The notes under the pieces: model-generated | Database searches by the model: none | What the model saw: only the letters and a program-made list of their open reading frames with translations | Told to the model about the DNA's origin: nothing | Shown here: positions 8,524-18,276 of the stretch, piece by piece | How the letters are laid out: every line of letters begins with the position of its first letter | Position numbering within the stretch: position 1 is the first letter of the stretch | Translations under genes and position numbers: made by a program | Assembly (NCBI RefSeq): GCF_900109855.1 | Contig: NZ_FOBO01000009.1 | Coordinates: forward strand, 88,645 to 152,644 | Reading direction: 5' to 3' | Length of the DNA stretch: 64,000 nt | Source: Roseovarius tolerans | Lineage (GTDB): Bacteria; Pseudomonadota; Alphaproteobacteria; Rhodobacterales; Rhodobacteraceae

Positions 8524-11418
8524 TTACTGCTCCGGCACCAGCACCTCGCGCTTGCCGACGTGGTTCGCGGCGCTCACCACGCCCTCATCCTCCATCTGCT
8601 CCACGAGGCGCGCGGCCTTGTTGTAGCCGATCGCGAGCTTGCGCTGAATATAGGAGGTGGAACATTTGCGGTCTTTGATCACGATGGCGACCGCCTGATC
8701 ATAGAGTGCGTCCTCGCCATCGGTGTTGCCGCCCGTCGACAGGCCAAGCACCGCGTCGATACTGTCGGCCTTGTCCTCGTCGGGGCCTTGCAGCACGCTG
8801 CCGACATATTCCGGCGGCCCGTAGGCCTTGAGATGGCTCACCACCTCCTCAACCTCCTCGTCGCTCACGAAGGGGCCGTGACAGCGGGTGATCTTGCCGC
8901 CGCCCGCCATGTAGAGCATGTCACCCATGCCCAGAAGCTGCTCGGCGCCCATTTCGCCCAGAATGGTGCGGCTGTCGATCTTCGATGTCACCTGAAAGCT
9001 GATCCGAGTGGGGAAATTGGCCTTGATCGTGCCGGTGATCACATCGACCGACGGGCGCTGCGTGGCCATGATGAGGTGAATGCCCGACGCCCGCGCCATC
9101 TGTGCAAGACGTTGAATGCAGGCCTCGATCTCCTTGCCGGCGACCATCATCAGGTCGGCCATTTCATCGACGATGACGACGATATAGGGCATCTTCTCGG
9201 GTGCGAATTCCTCGGTCTCGAACACCGGCTCGCCGGTGTCGTCGTCAAAACCCGTCTGCACGGTGCGGCTGAACAGCTCGCCTTTCTTCAGTGCCTCCTC
9301 GACGCGGCCGTTATAGCCGTCGATATTGCGCACGCCCATCTTGGACATCTTGCGGTACCGGTCCTCCATCTCGGCCACCACCCATTTGAGCGCGACCACG
9401 GCTTTCTTGGGGTCGGTCACAACGGGCGACAGCAGATGCGGGATGCCGTCATAGACGCTGAGTTCCAGCATCTTGGGGTCGATCATGATCAACCGGCACT
9501 CATCCGGCGTCAGCTTGTACAAGAGGCTCAGGATCATCGTGTTGATCGCCACGGATTTACCCGAGCCGGTGGTGCCCGCGATCAGAAGGTGCGGCATCTT
9601 GGCGAGGTTGGCGACGATCGGATCACCGCCGATATCCTTGCCCAGCGCCAGCGGAAGGCGCTGATTGCCGTCGCCATAGGCGCGGCTCGACAAGATTTCG
9701 CGAAAACCAACCATCTCGCGGTTGTCATTGGGCAGTTCGATCCCGATCACGCTGCGCCCCGGCACGGTGGACACCCGGGCGGAAAGCGCCGACATCGAGC
9801 GCGCGATATCATCGGCCAGCCCGATCACGCGGCTGGCCTTGAGGCCCGGCGCGGGCTCCAGCTCGTACATCGTCACCACGGGGCCGGGGCGCACGCTCAC
9901 GATCTCGCCCTTGACGCCGTAATCGTCTAGCACGTTTTCCAGCATGCGCGCGTTTTCCTCCAGCGCCTCGTCGCTCAGGTGATGGCGCTCGATGCGCGTC
10001 GGATCCGATAGCAGGCTCAGCGGCGGCAATTCGTATTTGGGCAGCGCGGGCTCTTCGAATTGCAGCGCGGGTTGTGCTTCGGCGATGGCGCGGGTCGAGG
10101 GCTGCGGTGCCTTGCGGGGCGTGTGCTGCACGACCTTGCGCGGTTCCGGCACAGGGATGCGCGGGGCGGCCTGGGGCTGCGGCGCGGGCTCGGCCAGATA
10201 GGCCGCCATCTCATCGTCCATCTCGGACTCGGGGGCATAAAGATCATCGCGTTCGATCACCGGATCCAGCTCCACGGGCGCAGGCGCCACGGTCTCAGCG
10301 TGACGCGCGGTCAGCGGCGGCTCGGGCGGCAAGCCCTCGCGCGGCGCGGTGTTGAGGATCAGCGGATCGGGCCCACGACCCCGGCCCTTGGTCAGCGGGG
10401 CGACCGAGGCCGCCTGCACCGCCGGGTTCTGCCGCACACGGGCGCGGATCACGTCAGAGATGCGTGCCTTGATCCGGTCATCGGCGGGCTGCTCCGCCTC
10501 GCCATGATAGCTTTCTGATTCAACGAGTTCCGGCTCCGGCATCGGATCGGGACGGCGCATCAGCATCGGCATGCGCGCCAGCAACCCGCCGGGTTTTTCC
10601 GCCGCCGCCATTTGCGGGGCGGCACCCAGAACCGGCTCTGCGCGGCGCACTCGCGGGGCCTCCGCGACCGGCGCGTCATCCTCATAGATCACCGCGTCGG
10701 CGCGGCGCGCGCGGCGCTCGGCCATACGGGCCTGCACCGCCTGCCCGGCCTGCGCCATGCCACCGGCCCCATGGCCCAATAGACGCATCAGCCCAGAATA
10801 GCTCACGATCACGCCGACCAGCAGAAAGCGTGCGATCCGCCCCAGTTCAAACCGCGTGAAGCCAAGAACGAAGGCCCCGAAAAGCAGCACGCAGAGGCCC
10901 ATGACAACCGACATCAACTTCAACCCGAGGCTCGCCGCCACCGGCAGAACACCAAGAAACGTGCCAAGGATCGTGTCGCCGAAAAGCCCGCCGAGACCAA
11001 AACTATGCGTTGCGGCCCAGGCCTCGCCGGGGGCAAGCGTCGCGGCATAAAGCGACAGCACCGCCAGCCAGATTGGCGCGAAAATCAGCCGTCCGGTCGC
11101 GCGCTCTTCGCCCAGATGCAGGGCGAACCGCACGCCCCATGCGCCCAGCACGATCGCAAGACCCCAGGCCCCCCAACCGATGATCATGAAGAGCGGAGAG
11201 GCGATGGCCGCGCCGACGCGCCCCATCCAGTTCTGCACCGGTTCATCCGTGGCACTCACCCAGCTGGGATCGTCGGGACTGTAAGAAGCAACCATCGCCG
11301 CCGTCATCAGCGCGATGACTACCAGCACGAGGCCCAGCAATTCCTTGCCGCGCTTTTCGATCGCCTCGGCCGTCGTGCTATCCAGCAATGGGTCGCGTCC
11401 ACGTGTCTGATATGCCAT
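8524..11418 (-). CDS. ftsK: DNA translocase FtsK
   Basis: 964 residues. It pumps chromosome ends across the division septum and activates XerCD. There are four N-terminal membrane helices (to about residue 200), a Pro/Glu/Ala-rich linker (about 215-470), then the motor. The Walker A is [15 protein letters not shown], Walker B is in [15 protein letters not shown], with [17 protein letters not shown] and [22 protein letters not shown] further on. The C-terminal winged-helix gamma domain ([24 protein letters not shown]) binds the polar KOPS-type signals. ATG at 11418. Confidence 0.96.
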   Translation of the reverse strand: MAYQTRGRDPLLDSTTAEAIEKRGKELLGLVLVVIALMTAAMVASYSPDDPSWVSATDEPVQNWMGRVGAAIASPLFMIIGWGAWGLAIVLGAWGVRFALHLGEERATGRLIFAPIWLAVLSLYAATLAPGEAWAATHSFGLGGLFGDTILGTFLGVLPVAASLGLKLMSVVMGLCVLLFGAFVLGFTRFELGRIARFLLVGVIVSYSGLMRLLGHGAGGMAQAGQAVQARMAERRARRADAVIYEDDAPVAEAPRVRRAEPVLGAAPQMAAAEKPGGLLARMPMLMRRPDPMPEPELVESESYHGEAEQPADDRIKARISDVIRARVRQNPAVQAASVAPLTKGRGRGPDPLILNTAPREGLPPEPPLTARHAETVAPAPVELDPVIERDDLYAPESEMDDEMAAYLAEPAPQPQAAPRIPVPEPRKVVQHTPRKAPQPSTRAIAEAQPALQFEEPALPKYELPPLSLLSDPTRIERHHLSDEALEENARMLENVLDDYGVKGEIVSVRPGPVVTMYELEPAPGLKASRVIGLADDIARSMSALSARVSTVPGRSVIGIELPNDNREMVGFREILSSRAYGDGNQRLPLALGKDIGGDPIVANLAKMPHLLIAGTTGSGKSVAINTMILSLLYKLTPDECRLIMIDPKMLELSVYDGIPHLLSPVVTDPKKAVVALKWVVAEMEDRYRKMSKMGVRNIDGYNGRVEEALKKGELFSRTVQTGFDDDTGEPVFETEEFAPEKMPYIVVIVDEMADLMMVAGKEIEACIQRLAQMARASGIHLIMATQRPSVDVITGTIKANFPTRISFQVTSKIDSRTILGEMGAEQLLGMGDMLYMAGGGKITRCHGPFVSDEEVEEVVSHLKAYGPPEYVGSVLQGPDEDKADSIDAVLGLSTGGNTDGEDALYDQAVAIVIKDRKCSTSYIQRKLAIGYNKAARLVEQMEDEGVVSAANHVGKREVLVPEQ

Positions 11419-11436
11419 CTCGTCCCTCGTCCTCGA

Positions 11437-12615
11437 TCATCCGTAAAGACAGTCGCGCAGGCGGGTCAGCCCGTGCGCCATCTCGTCCTTCGGGGCCACC
11501 ATCGCGGCCCGAATATACCCTTTGCCGGGGTTCTCGCCCCCGGCCTCCTGCCCCAGATAGGCCCCGGGCAGAACCCGAACGCCGGTCTCCTGCCAGAGCT
11601 GCAGCGTCGCCGCCTCACCATCCGCGACCGGCAACCACAGGAAAAACCCCGCCTCGGGGCTGTGATAGCCGGGCAGGTTGCCGAAAATCTCATCCGCGAT
11701 CTCGTATTTTTCACCGTAGAGACGGCGGTTTTCGATCACATGGTCCTCATCGGTCCAGACCGCCGCCGCCGCGTGCTGCAATGGCATCGGCAGCGGGCTG
11801 CCTGCATAATTGCGCAACTGCTTCATCGCCTTGATGCTTTCGGGGCCCGCCGCGACAAAGCCCGAGCGCAACCCCGGCAGGTTCGACCGCTTCGACAGGC
11901 TGTGAAAGGCGACGATCCGCTCAGGGTCGGCACCCAGTTCCTGCGCCACCTGCAACACACCCACGGGCGGGGTATCGCGGTAGATCTCGGAATAGCATTC
12001 ATCGGCAAAAATGCGGAAATCGTGTTTTTCGGCCAGCCGGATCAGGGTCGCCCAATAGTCCCGCGTCGCGACTGCGCCCTGCGGGTTCGAGGGCGAGCAC
12101 AGATAGACCACGCCCACCCGGTCCAGAACGTCGGGCGCCACCGCGTCGAAATCCGGCAGATGCCCGGTGGCCTGTGTCGCGTTGAGGAACATCGGCTCCG
12201 CCGCCACGCTGAGGGCTGCCACCATGTAGACCTGATAAAACGGGTTCGGCACCAGAACGATGGGTTTGCCGCCGCGCTTTGTCTCTGGGCAAAGCGCCAT
12301 CATCGCATTGTAAAGCCCCTCACGCGTGCCGTTGAGCGCCATCACCCGGGTCGAGGGATCAAGCGTCACGCCATAGCGCCGCGCGACCCAGTCGGTGATC
12401 GCCTCCAGCAGCGCGGGCATGCCTTCATTGACCGGGTAATTGCCAAATCCATCGGCATTTTGCGCAATGATATCAACGATCCAGCGCGGAAAATCATGCT
12501 TTGGCTCGCCGATAGTCATATGCACGACTTCGCCGCCCGGTTGATGGGCGTCAAGCAGGCTCCGCAGGCGCGGAAACGCATAGGCCGGAAGGTTCGAAAA
12601 CCGCTCGGGAAACAT
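11437..12615 (-). CDS. Class I/II PLP-dependent aminotransferase
   Basis: 392 residues of fold-type I aminotransferase. SPSNPQG binds PLP phosphate/substrate, FADECYSEIY holds the PLP aspartate and Tyr, FHSLSKRSNLPGLRSGF contains the Schiff-base Lys, and the substrate-carboxylate Arg is near the C-terminus. The closest named relatives by motif are succinyldiaminopimelate aminotransferases (DapC-like), which would place it in lysine/peptidoglycan precursor synthesis; that is inference. The ATG at 12615 (MFPERFSNLPAYAFPRL) has GAGG nine bases upstream. It is 18 bases from ftsK on the same strand. Confidence 0.85.
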   Translation of the reverse strand: MFPERFSNLPAYAFPRLRSLLDAHQPGGEVVHMTIGEPKHDFPRWIVDIIAQNADGFGNYPVNEGMPALLEAITDWVARRYGVTLDPSTRVMALNGTREGLYNAMMALCPETKRGGKPIVLVPNPFYQVYMVAALSVAAEPMFLNATQATGHLPDFDAVAPDVLDRVGVVYLCSPSNPQGAVATRDYWATLIRLAEKHDFRIFADECYSEIYRDTPPVGVLQVAQELGADPERIVAFHSLSKRSNLPGLRSGFVAAGPESIKAMKQLRNYAGSPLPMPLQHAAAAVWTDEDHVIENRRLYGEKYEIADEIFGNLPGYHSPEAGFFLWLPVADGEAATLQLWQETGVRVLPGAYLGQEAGGENPGKGYIRAAMVAPKDEMAHGLTRLRDCLYG

Positions 12616-12860
12616 CTGATACTGCCTCAAGGTTCGGGATCATTCACGCCCCGTTTGATGCGAATCTACCCAAGCACTTGCGTCAGGTCCAGCAAAACCA
12701 AGGGCTTGACAGGGCGAATGTGGCATTTTTGGCAAGTCCCCCCTGCCCGGACCCACAAAAACGGCTGGCCACGGCACGTTCCCCGGCACCTTCTCATAGC
12801 CATGCAAAGGCCGGCCCCCTATATTCACGGGGCAATGAGACCGCGAGGGGAGACAGAGCC

Positions 12861-15734
12861 ATGTGGGAACGGATCGGGTTGGTTTGGCTGGCCTTTATCT
12901 CGGCGTTTGCCGCCGCCCCTGCACTCGCGGATCGCGACAGCGCGCGGGTGCATGTCTTTGGCAACAGCCTGATCAACCACCTCAGCGAGGCGGATGGCGA
13001 CACCACCACCGTGCCCTATTGGCTCGGCCAACTGACCCGGGCCTCGGGACGTGACTTCGCGCTCTCCGGGCAATGGGGATTCCTGCGCGATTTCGTGCGC
13101 GACGGGGCGGCACCGAACTGGTCCTTCAAGGGCGTGTCCTCGCCGCGCGGGCGCATCGACACGGTGATGATCAACCCCGCCAATTTCATCCAGTATCAGC
13201 CCCCCGACGCCCCCTATGAGGGCGACAATCCCGATGGCAGCAGCCCGCTCTCGGCCACGCTCGCGATCATCGACCGCGCCCAAGAGAAATGGCCCGGCGC
13301 GCGCATCGTAATCTACGAGGGCTGGCCCGACATGGGCGGCTATGGCCGCAGCTTCCCCCCGTCTGACCGCAACCTGCGCCGCTGGCACGGCTACGCGCTG
13401 AGCGACTACCACGACTGGTACCGCACCTATGTCGCACAGGTGCAGGATGCTCGCCCCGACACCGATATCACCCTCGCGCCGGTCTCCTCGGTGCTGTCGG
13501 GGCTGCAAACCGGCCTGTTGGAGGAGATCCCCGTCGAGGCGCTCTATTCCGACAGCGCGCCGCATGGCACGCCGACGCAATATTTCCTCGCGGCGCTCGT
13601 GACTTATACCGCCCTCTTCGAGGCCCCCGCCTCGGCAAATTTCGCGGTGCCAGACGCCATCCATCCGGGCGTGCGTGACCGGTATGACCGCCTCACCGAC
13701 GAGATCGCCCAGGCCCTCGGGCTGCAGGATGACCTTGCGGCAACCCCGACCACGCAGGCAACGCAAGACGCGCGCGCAGGCATCGGTATCGCCAATCCGA
13801 GCCTTGCCATGGGCCTCAACGGCATCGCCGACTGGTCGAGCCAGCACCCTTTCATCAACGTGATGAAAACCGCACGGCCCTGGATCGGGCACAGCGCCGA
13901 TGAGTGGGGGGCGTTCTCGACCGAGGCGCTGCGCGCGGGCGGCTATCTGAGCGAGACCGGCTATCCGGTGGCGCTCCCCGATGGCGCGAAATCGCTGGAG
14001 TCGTTCTTCCTCACCGATCAGCCCGCAGGGGCCACGCACCTGAACGGCCGCTACCTCGTGCGCTATGAGGGCGAGGGGGTGATCCGCGTCACGGGACGCG
14101 CGGACAATGTGCGCTATAATTACGACACCCGGGAAATCCGCTTCGACTTTACGTCGGGCGACGGCCCGGCAGTCCTGCGCCTGCTCGAGACAGACCGCGA
14201 CAACCCGATTCGCGACATCACCATCATCCGCGAAGACCAGGTCGCGTTGCACCAGGTGGGCGCGCTGTTCAATCCGCTCTGGATCGAGAAAATCGCCGAT
14301 CTGCGGATGGTGCGCTTCATGGACTGGCAATTCACCAACGGCTCCACCCAGACCACCTTGAAGGGCCGCCCGGTGCCCGACGATGCCACCTATGTCTGGC
14401 GTGGCGCGCCGATCGAGGTGATGGTCGCCCTGGCCAACCGGATCGGGGCCGACCCTTGGGTCAACATGCCCCATGCCGCAGATGACGCCTATATGCGCGC
14501 CTTTGCCGAGTATATGCGGGATCATCTCGATCCGGGCCTCAAGGCGCATGTGGAATATTCCAACGAAGTCTGGAATTTCATCTTTCCGCAAGCGGTCTGG
14601 GTGCGCGAGGCCGCCGAGGCACTTTGGGGCGATGCGGCGGGCGATGATGCATGGATGCAATATGCCGGGCTGCGCGCAGCACAGATGGCACTGATCTGGC
14701 GCGAGGTCTACGAGGGACAGCACGACCGGCTGTCGGTTGTCGTGTCCACCCATACCGGCTGGCCCGGTCTGGAAGAGCCGATGCTGCAGGCCCCGCTCGC
14801 ACTGGACAACGGCCAACTGTCCACGCCTCCGGTCGAACAGTTCGACGGCTATGCGGTCACCGGCTATTTCGGCTTTGATCTGGGCAGCGAGGACATGGCC
14901 GATACCCTGCTGGGCTGGATCGCTGCAAGCCGGGCGGTCGCACAGGCCAAGGCCGCCGAGACCGGAGCCGATCCCGACACCTACCTCGCGGCGCATGAAT
15001 TCGACCTCGCCTATGATCTCGCCGCCGAGGCGCTTCGGCAGGGCTCGCTTGGCGAATTGCTCCGCGACATCTTTCCGTATCACGCCGATCTGGCAGCCCG
15101 GCACGACCTGCAACTGATGATGTATGAAGGCGGCACGCATGTGGTCGGCCACGGGGCCACGGTCGAGAACGAGACGCTGACGGGCTTTTTCAACGGCTTC
15201 AACTACAGCCCGCAGATGGGGCGCATCTACGAAGAGCTGATCGCCGGCTGGCACGCGGCGGGCGGCACCGCCTTCAACGCGTTCGTGGACGTGGCCACGG
15301 CCTCGAAATGGGGCAGTTGGGGGGCGCTGCGCCATCTCAACGACGACACCCCCCGCTGGCGCGTGCTGATGGCCGCCAACGCCACCCCGCCCGACCAGGC
15401 CGAACCGCGCGCGCCGGGGGCGTTCCTGCACGGCATCACGCAACAGGCAGGCGACGAGGGCACGACCCTCACCGGCACGGCCAAGGCCGATATCCTGCTG
15501 GGCGGCGCGGGAGACGACGTTCTGATCGGCCAGGGCGGCGCGGATCGCCTGCATGGCGGTCCGGGCCGCGATCTGGCAGTGCTCCCCGGTGCACGCGCCG
15601 ACTATGACATCGCCCGTAACGGCCCGCGCCTGGTGCTTCAGGGCTCCTCTGGTCCGGTCTATCTGGTCGAGATCGAAGCGGTGGAATTCGCCGCGACACC
15701 CGGCCAGAAGATTCCCCTGGGCGAGCTGATGTAA
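12861..15734 (+). CDS. Secreted SGNH/glycosidase-like protein with RTX repeats
   Basis: 957 residues with an N-terminal signal peptide (LVWLAFISAFAAAPALA, cleavage near 23). Right after it comes an SGNH-hydrolase-like block, VHVFGNSL (Ser37), with a matching DAIHPG (Asp264, His267). The middle, about 330-870, has a glycoside-hydrolase-like look (VEYSNEVWNF, ADPWVNMPHAADD, FDGYAVTGYFGFD), but I cannot assign a family. The C-terminus has calcium-binding nonapeptides (LLGGAGDDVLIGQGGADRLHGG, split at 870-895). RTX repeats usually go with type I secretion, yet here an N-terminal signal peptide is also present. RBS AGGGGAGA precedes the ATG. It opens the polysaccharide locus, so action on an extracellular glycan is inferred. 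Confidence 0.72.
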   Translation: MWERIGLVWLAFISAFAAAPALADRDSARVHVFGNSLINHLSEADGDTTTVPYWLGQLTRASGRDFALSGQWGFLRDFVRDGAAPNWSFKGVSSPRGRIDTVMINPANFIQYQPPDAPYEGDNPDGSSPLSATLAIIDRAQEKWPGARIVIYEGWPDMGGYGRSFPPSDRNLRRWHGYALSDYHDWYRTYVAQVQDARPDTDITLAPVSSVLSGLQTGLLEEIPVEALYSDSAPHGTPTQYFLAALVTYTALFEAPASANFAVPDAIHPGVRDRYDRLTDEIAQALGLQDDLAATPTTQATQDARAGIGIANPSLAMGLNGIADWSSQHPFINVMKTARPWIGHSADEWGAFSTEALRAGGYLSETGYPVALPDGAKSLESFFLTDQPAGATHLNGRYLVRYEGEGVIRVTGRADNVRYNYDTREIRFDFTSGDGPAVLRLLETDRDNPIRDITIIREDQVALHQVGALFNPLWIEKIADLRMVRFMDWQFTNGSTQTTLKGRPVPDDATYVWRGAPIEVMVALANRIGADPWVNMPHAADDAYMRAFAEYMRDHLDPGLKAHVEYSNEVWNFIFPQAVWVREAAEALWGDAAGDDAWMQYAGLRAAQMALIWREVYEGQHDRLSVVVSTHTGWPGLEEPMLQAPLALDNGQLSTPPVEQFDGYAVTGYFGFDLGSEDMADTLLGWIAASRAVAQAKAAETGADPDTYLAAHEFDLAYDLAAEALRQGSLGELLRDIFPYHADLAARHDLQLMMYEGGTHVVGHGATVENETLTGFFNGFNYSPQMGRIYEELIAGWHAAGGTAFNAFVDVATASKWGSWGALRHLNDDTPRWRVLMAANATPPDQAEPRAPGAFLHGITQQAGDEGTTLTGTAKADILLGGAGDDVLIGQGGADRLHGGPGRDLAVLPGARADYDIARNGPRLVLQGSSGPVYLVEIEAVEFAATPGQKIPLGELM

Positions 15735-15742
15735 CTGTGACC

Positions 15743-15907
15743 CCAAGGGTTTTGCAAAACCCTTGGACGCGGTTTCCAAACCGCGTCGCAAGCTGTTTCA
15801 AAACAGCTTGCCGCCCGACAGCGATCCGCGCGCCACGGGGCAAGGGCTTTGCAAAGCCCTTGCACGCGTTTTGAAAAACGCGTGACAAGCTGTTTGCAAA
15901 CAGCTTG
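15743..15907. repeat. Two sets of three tandem palindromes
   Basis: Six inverted repeats of 20-24 bases lie in the 176-base gap between two genes that converge here. Set one: 15743-15766 (perfect, centred on TTTTGCAAAA), 15767-15786 (arms ACGCGGTTT/AAACCGCGT) and 15789-15810 (arms CAAGCTGTTT/AAACAGCTTG). Set two: 15841-15862 (perfect, CAAGGGCTTTG and its complement), 15863-15884 (CACGCGTTTT type) and 15886-15907 (perfect, CAAGCTGTTTG and its complement). The order of the three palindrome types is the same in both sets, so the unit was duplicated. They may act as bidirectional transcription stops for the convergent genes. Confidence 0.85.
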
Positions 15908-15910
15908 CCC

Positions 15911-17125
15911 TCAGACCGACCCTCGGTGCATGCCTGCGATCAGCGCCTCCGCGCCAAGCGATGCACGGAACCCGGCCACCACATGCGCGCGCCCCGCTTT
16001 CGAGAGCCGCGCGCACAGGACCGGGTCGGCGGCCAGCGCGGCAATGGCATCGGCCAGCGCTTCGGGCGATCGCGGCGGCACCAGCATCCCGGTCTCGCCA
16101 TGGGTGATCAGTTCGCGCACGCCGCCCGCATCGGTGCCGATGGTGGGCACCTCGCAGGCCATGGCTTCCATATAGGCCACGCCGAGCGGCTCGTGCCAGC
16201 TTGCCAGCACGAAGACGTCGGCCGCGAGCAGGTGCTGTCGGACCTGCGGCGCGCTGATCGCCCCCAGAAGGCGCGCGTGACCTTGCAGCCCCAGCGCCTC
16301 AAGATGTCGCTGCAACTCCAGGTGATAGCCCCCGCCACCCGCGTCATCCTCGCCCGCAATATCAAGCTGCACCTCGATGCCCCGATCCAGCAGCGTCCGC
16401 AGCGCCGACAGCAGATCCTGGTGCCCCTTCACCACGTTGAGCCGCCCACAGGCGAAAAGCCGCAGCGGCGCGCCGGGTGCTGGCGGTTCATAGGGCGTCT
16501 CGCGCTGGAAATCCTCCGTATCCACCCCCATCGGCTGCACCACAACGTCGGCGGGCATGTCCGCGCCCAGCACCGCCTCGGCCTCGGCCTGCAGCTTGCG
16601 GGTGATAATCGTGGCAAACGCCGCATGCCGCCACTTGAACCGCTGACCGGGCCCGTAATCCGACATCGGCCCGTGCAGCGTCAAACTGTAACTCGGCCCT
16701 CCCATGCGTCGCGCCAGCGCGCAGATCAGCGCGGCGCGCCCACAGCTATGGGCATGCACATGGGCGACGCCGCGCGCACGGCAGGTGGTGATCAGCGCCC
16801 GCGCGGCGGGCAGACAGATCACCACATCGCGCAGGAACGCGCGTCCCTCGCCCTCGCGCAGGATCTCGCCCCAGGGTGCGCGCAAAACTCCCGCCACCGC
16901 CGCCGCGAGGTCCATCTGCCCCAGATAGGTCGTCCGCGCCATCGCCGCCCGCGACCAGTCATGCGAAATCAACCCCTTGGGCGGCGGCCGCGTGCTCAGG
17001 ATGTGGGGGGCGATGCCCAACCGCTCCAATTCCGCCAGTTCGCGCCAGAAAAAGATATGCGTCTGCCCCGGAAACTGCGGCACGAGATAGCCAAGCGGCA
17101 AGATCTGGGGGCTGTCCTGGGGCAT
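15911..17125 (-). CDS. Family 4 glycosyltransferase
   Basis: 404 residues in a GT-B fold. The N-terminal domain has YLVPQFPGQTHIFFWRELAELERLG and HVHAHSCGRAA (acceptor side). The C-terminal domain has RLFACGRLNVVKGHQDLLSAL, LLAADVFVLASWHEPLGVAYMEAMACEVPTIGTDAGGVREL, the nucleotide-sugar site with the E-x7-E pattern (residues about 300-330). It transfers an activated sugar in polysaccharide synthesis; donor and acceptor are unknown. It is read divergently from the family 2 glycosyltransferase at 17197, 71 bases away, so a shared control region is likely. ATG at 17125. Confidence 0.88.
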   Translation of the reverse strand: MPQDSPQILPLGYLVPQFPGQTHIFFWRELAELERLGIAPHILSTRPPPKGLISHDWSRAAMARTTYLGQMDLAAAVAGVLRAPWGEILREGEGRAFLRDVVICLPAARALITTCRARGVAHVHAHSCGRAALICALARRMGGPSYSLTLHGPMSDYGPGQRFKWRHAAFATIITRKLQAEAEAVLGADMPADVVVQPMGVDTEDFQRETPYEPPAPGAPLRLFACGRLNVVKGHQDLLSALRTLLDRGIEVQLDIAGEDDAGGGGYHLELQRHLEALGLQGHARLLGAISAPQVRQHLLAADVFVLASWHEPLGVAYMEAMACEVPTIGTDAGGVRELITHGETGMLVPPRSPEALADAIAALAADPVLCARLSKAGRAHVVAGFRASLGAEALIAGMHRGSV

Positions 17126-17196
17126 TTCGGGTTCCGCGCGGGTTGGGTTTTCGGCTAAGGCTTAACACAAGGCCGCGCCCCACCGGTAGGGCGGCC

Positions 17197-18063
17197 ATGT
17201 TCCGAACTGGAAACCCTGTGTTGACCGACGCCGAAAACCCCACGCTCAGCGTGATCGTCCCCGCCCATAACGAGGCGGGGCTGATCGGGGCCTGCCTGCG
17301 CGCGCTTTTTGCCTCGCATCCCGAGCCCGACGGGGCCGAGGCCATCGTGGTGGCCAATGGCTGCACCGATGCGACCGCCGCCGAGGCCCGCGCCTGCACA
17401 GACGCGGCCACGGCCCGTGGCTGGAAGCTGTCGGTTCTCGAACGCTCCGAAGGTGGCAAGCCCGGCGCATTGAACGCGGGCGAGGCGGTGGCACGCGGGC
17501 GGGTGCTGGCCTATCTTGACGCCGATGTCATCGTGTCGCCCGCGCTTTGTGCCGAACTCGTGCAGGCGCTTGACGGCGATGCCGCCCTCTATGCCAGCGG
17601 GCGCGTGGTGATCCCGACACCCGAGACGATGTTCAGCCGGGCCTATGCGCGGTTTTACCGACAGGTGCCGTTCTTTCACCACGGCGTGCCGGGCTGCGGG
17701 CTATTCGCCATGAACCGCCCGGCGCGCGTGCGGTGGGGCGAGTGGCCCGAGATCATCTCGGACGACACCTTTGCCCGGCTCAATTTCACCCCGTCCGAGC
17801 GTGTCGCGGTGCCCGCCCCCTATGACTGGCCCATTGTCGAGGGATTTGGCGCGCTGGTGCGTGTCCGCCGCAGACAGGATGCGGGCGTGGCCGAGATCGG
17901 GCGGCTCTACCCGGCGCTCCCGACCAATGACGACCCACGCCCCTCGGGGGCCGGGTGGGTGCTGCGCGCGGGCCTGCGCGCGCCTCTCGGCTTTGTCGCC
18001 TACGTCGCCGTCGCCCTTGCCACCCGCCTGCGTCGGGGCAACGGCTGGGCGCGCGGTCGCTGA
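17197..18063 (+). CDS. Family 2 glycosyltransferase
   Basis: 288 residues. GT-A fold motifs: LSVIVPAHNEAGLIGACL, IVVANGCTDAT, the DxD-type YLDADVIV (about residues 108-115) and a catalytic-base region IISDDTFARLNF. One hydrophobic C-terminal segment (LGFVAYVAVALATRL) may hold it at the membrane. It likely adds a sugar to a lipid-linked or other glycan. ATG 17197 has GGTAGGGCGG upstream; a TTG at 17221 would also leave the domain intact. The divergent partner is the family 4 enzyme. Confidence 0.85.
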   Translation: MFRTGNPVLTDAENPTLSVIVPAHNEAGLIGACLRALFASHPEPDGAEAIVVANGCTDATAAEARACTDAATARGWKLSVLERSEGGKPGALNAGEAVARGRVLAYLDADVIVSPALCAELVQALDGDAALYASGRVVIPTPETMFSRAYARFYRQVPFFHHGVPGCGLFAMNRPARVRWGEWPEIISDDTFARLNFTPSERVAVPAPYDWPIVEGFGALVRVRRRQDAGVAEIGRLYPALPTNDDPRPSGAGWVLRAGLRAPLGFVAYVAVALATRLRRGNGWARGR

Positions 18064-18073
18064 CCCACCGCCA

Positions 18074-18178
18074 TCCTCGGACATGATCCGAGGACCTTCC
18101 GGCCAGCAGATCGCCCGGTCAAGCCGGGCGATGACATACTCGAACCCACACCCCGTCATCCTCGGGCCTGACCCGGAG
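18074..18178. repeat. Cluster of small hairpin repeats
   Basis: Between the family 2 glycosyltransferase and the flippase. There are two perfect 8-base inverted repeats with 5-base loops: TCCTCGGA/TCCGAGGA at 18074-18094 and TCGCCCGG/CCGGGCGA at 18111-18131. A third, imperfect one of related sequence lies at 18161-18177 (CTCGGG/CCCGGAG). The wording CATCCTCGG...CCGAGGA is a common intergenic palindrome style in alphaproteobacteria. It could be a REP-type element or act as a terminator for the upstream gene. Confidence 0.6.
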
Positions 18179-18276
18179 ATGTCCCGGACACCCCGAAAAC
18201 CACGCGATTTCAATGGAAGCGCCATGAAATCGCCGCCATGATGCGACAAGCGTCCACAAACCGCGAAAGAGGATCG

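Noticed and set aside
12825..15791. Long open frame antisense to the RTX-repeat protein
   Set aside because: It is the reverse-strand shadow of a GC-rich gene. It has no recognisable domain or RBS, and the plus-strand frame has a signal peptide and RTX motifs.
15743..15907. CRISPR array
   Set aside because: The units are palindromes of different sequence next to each other, without constant repeats and variable spacers, and no cas genes are present.
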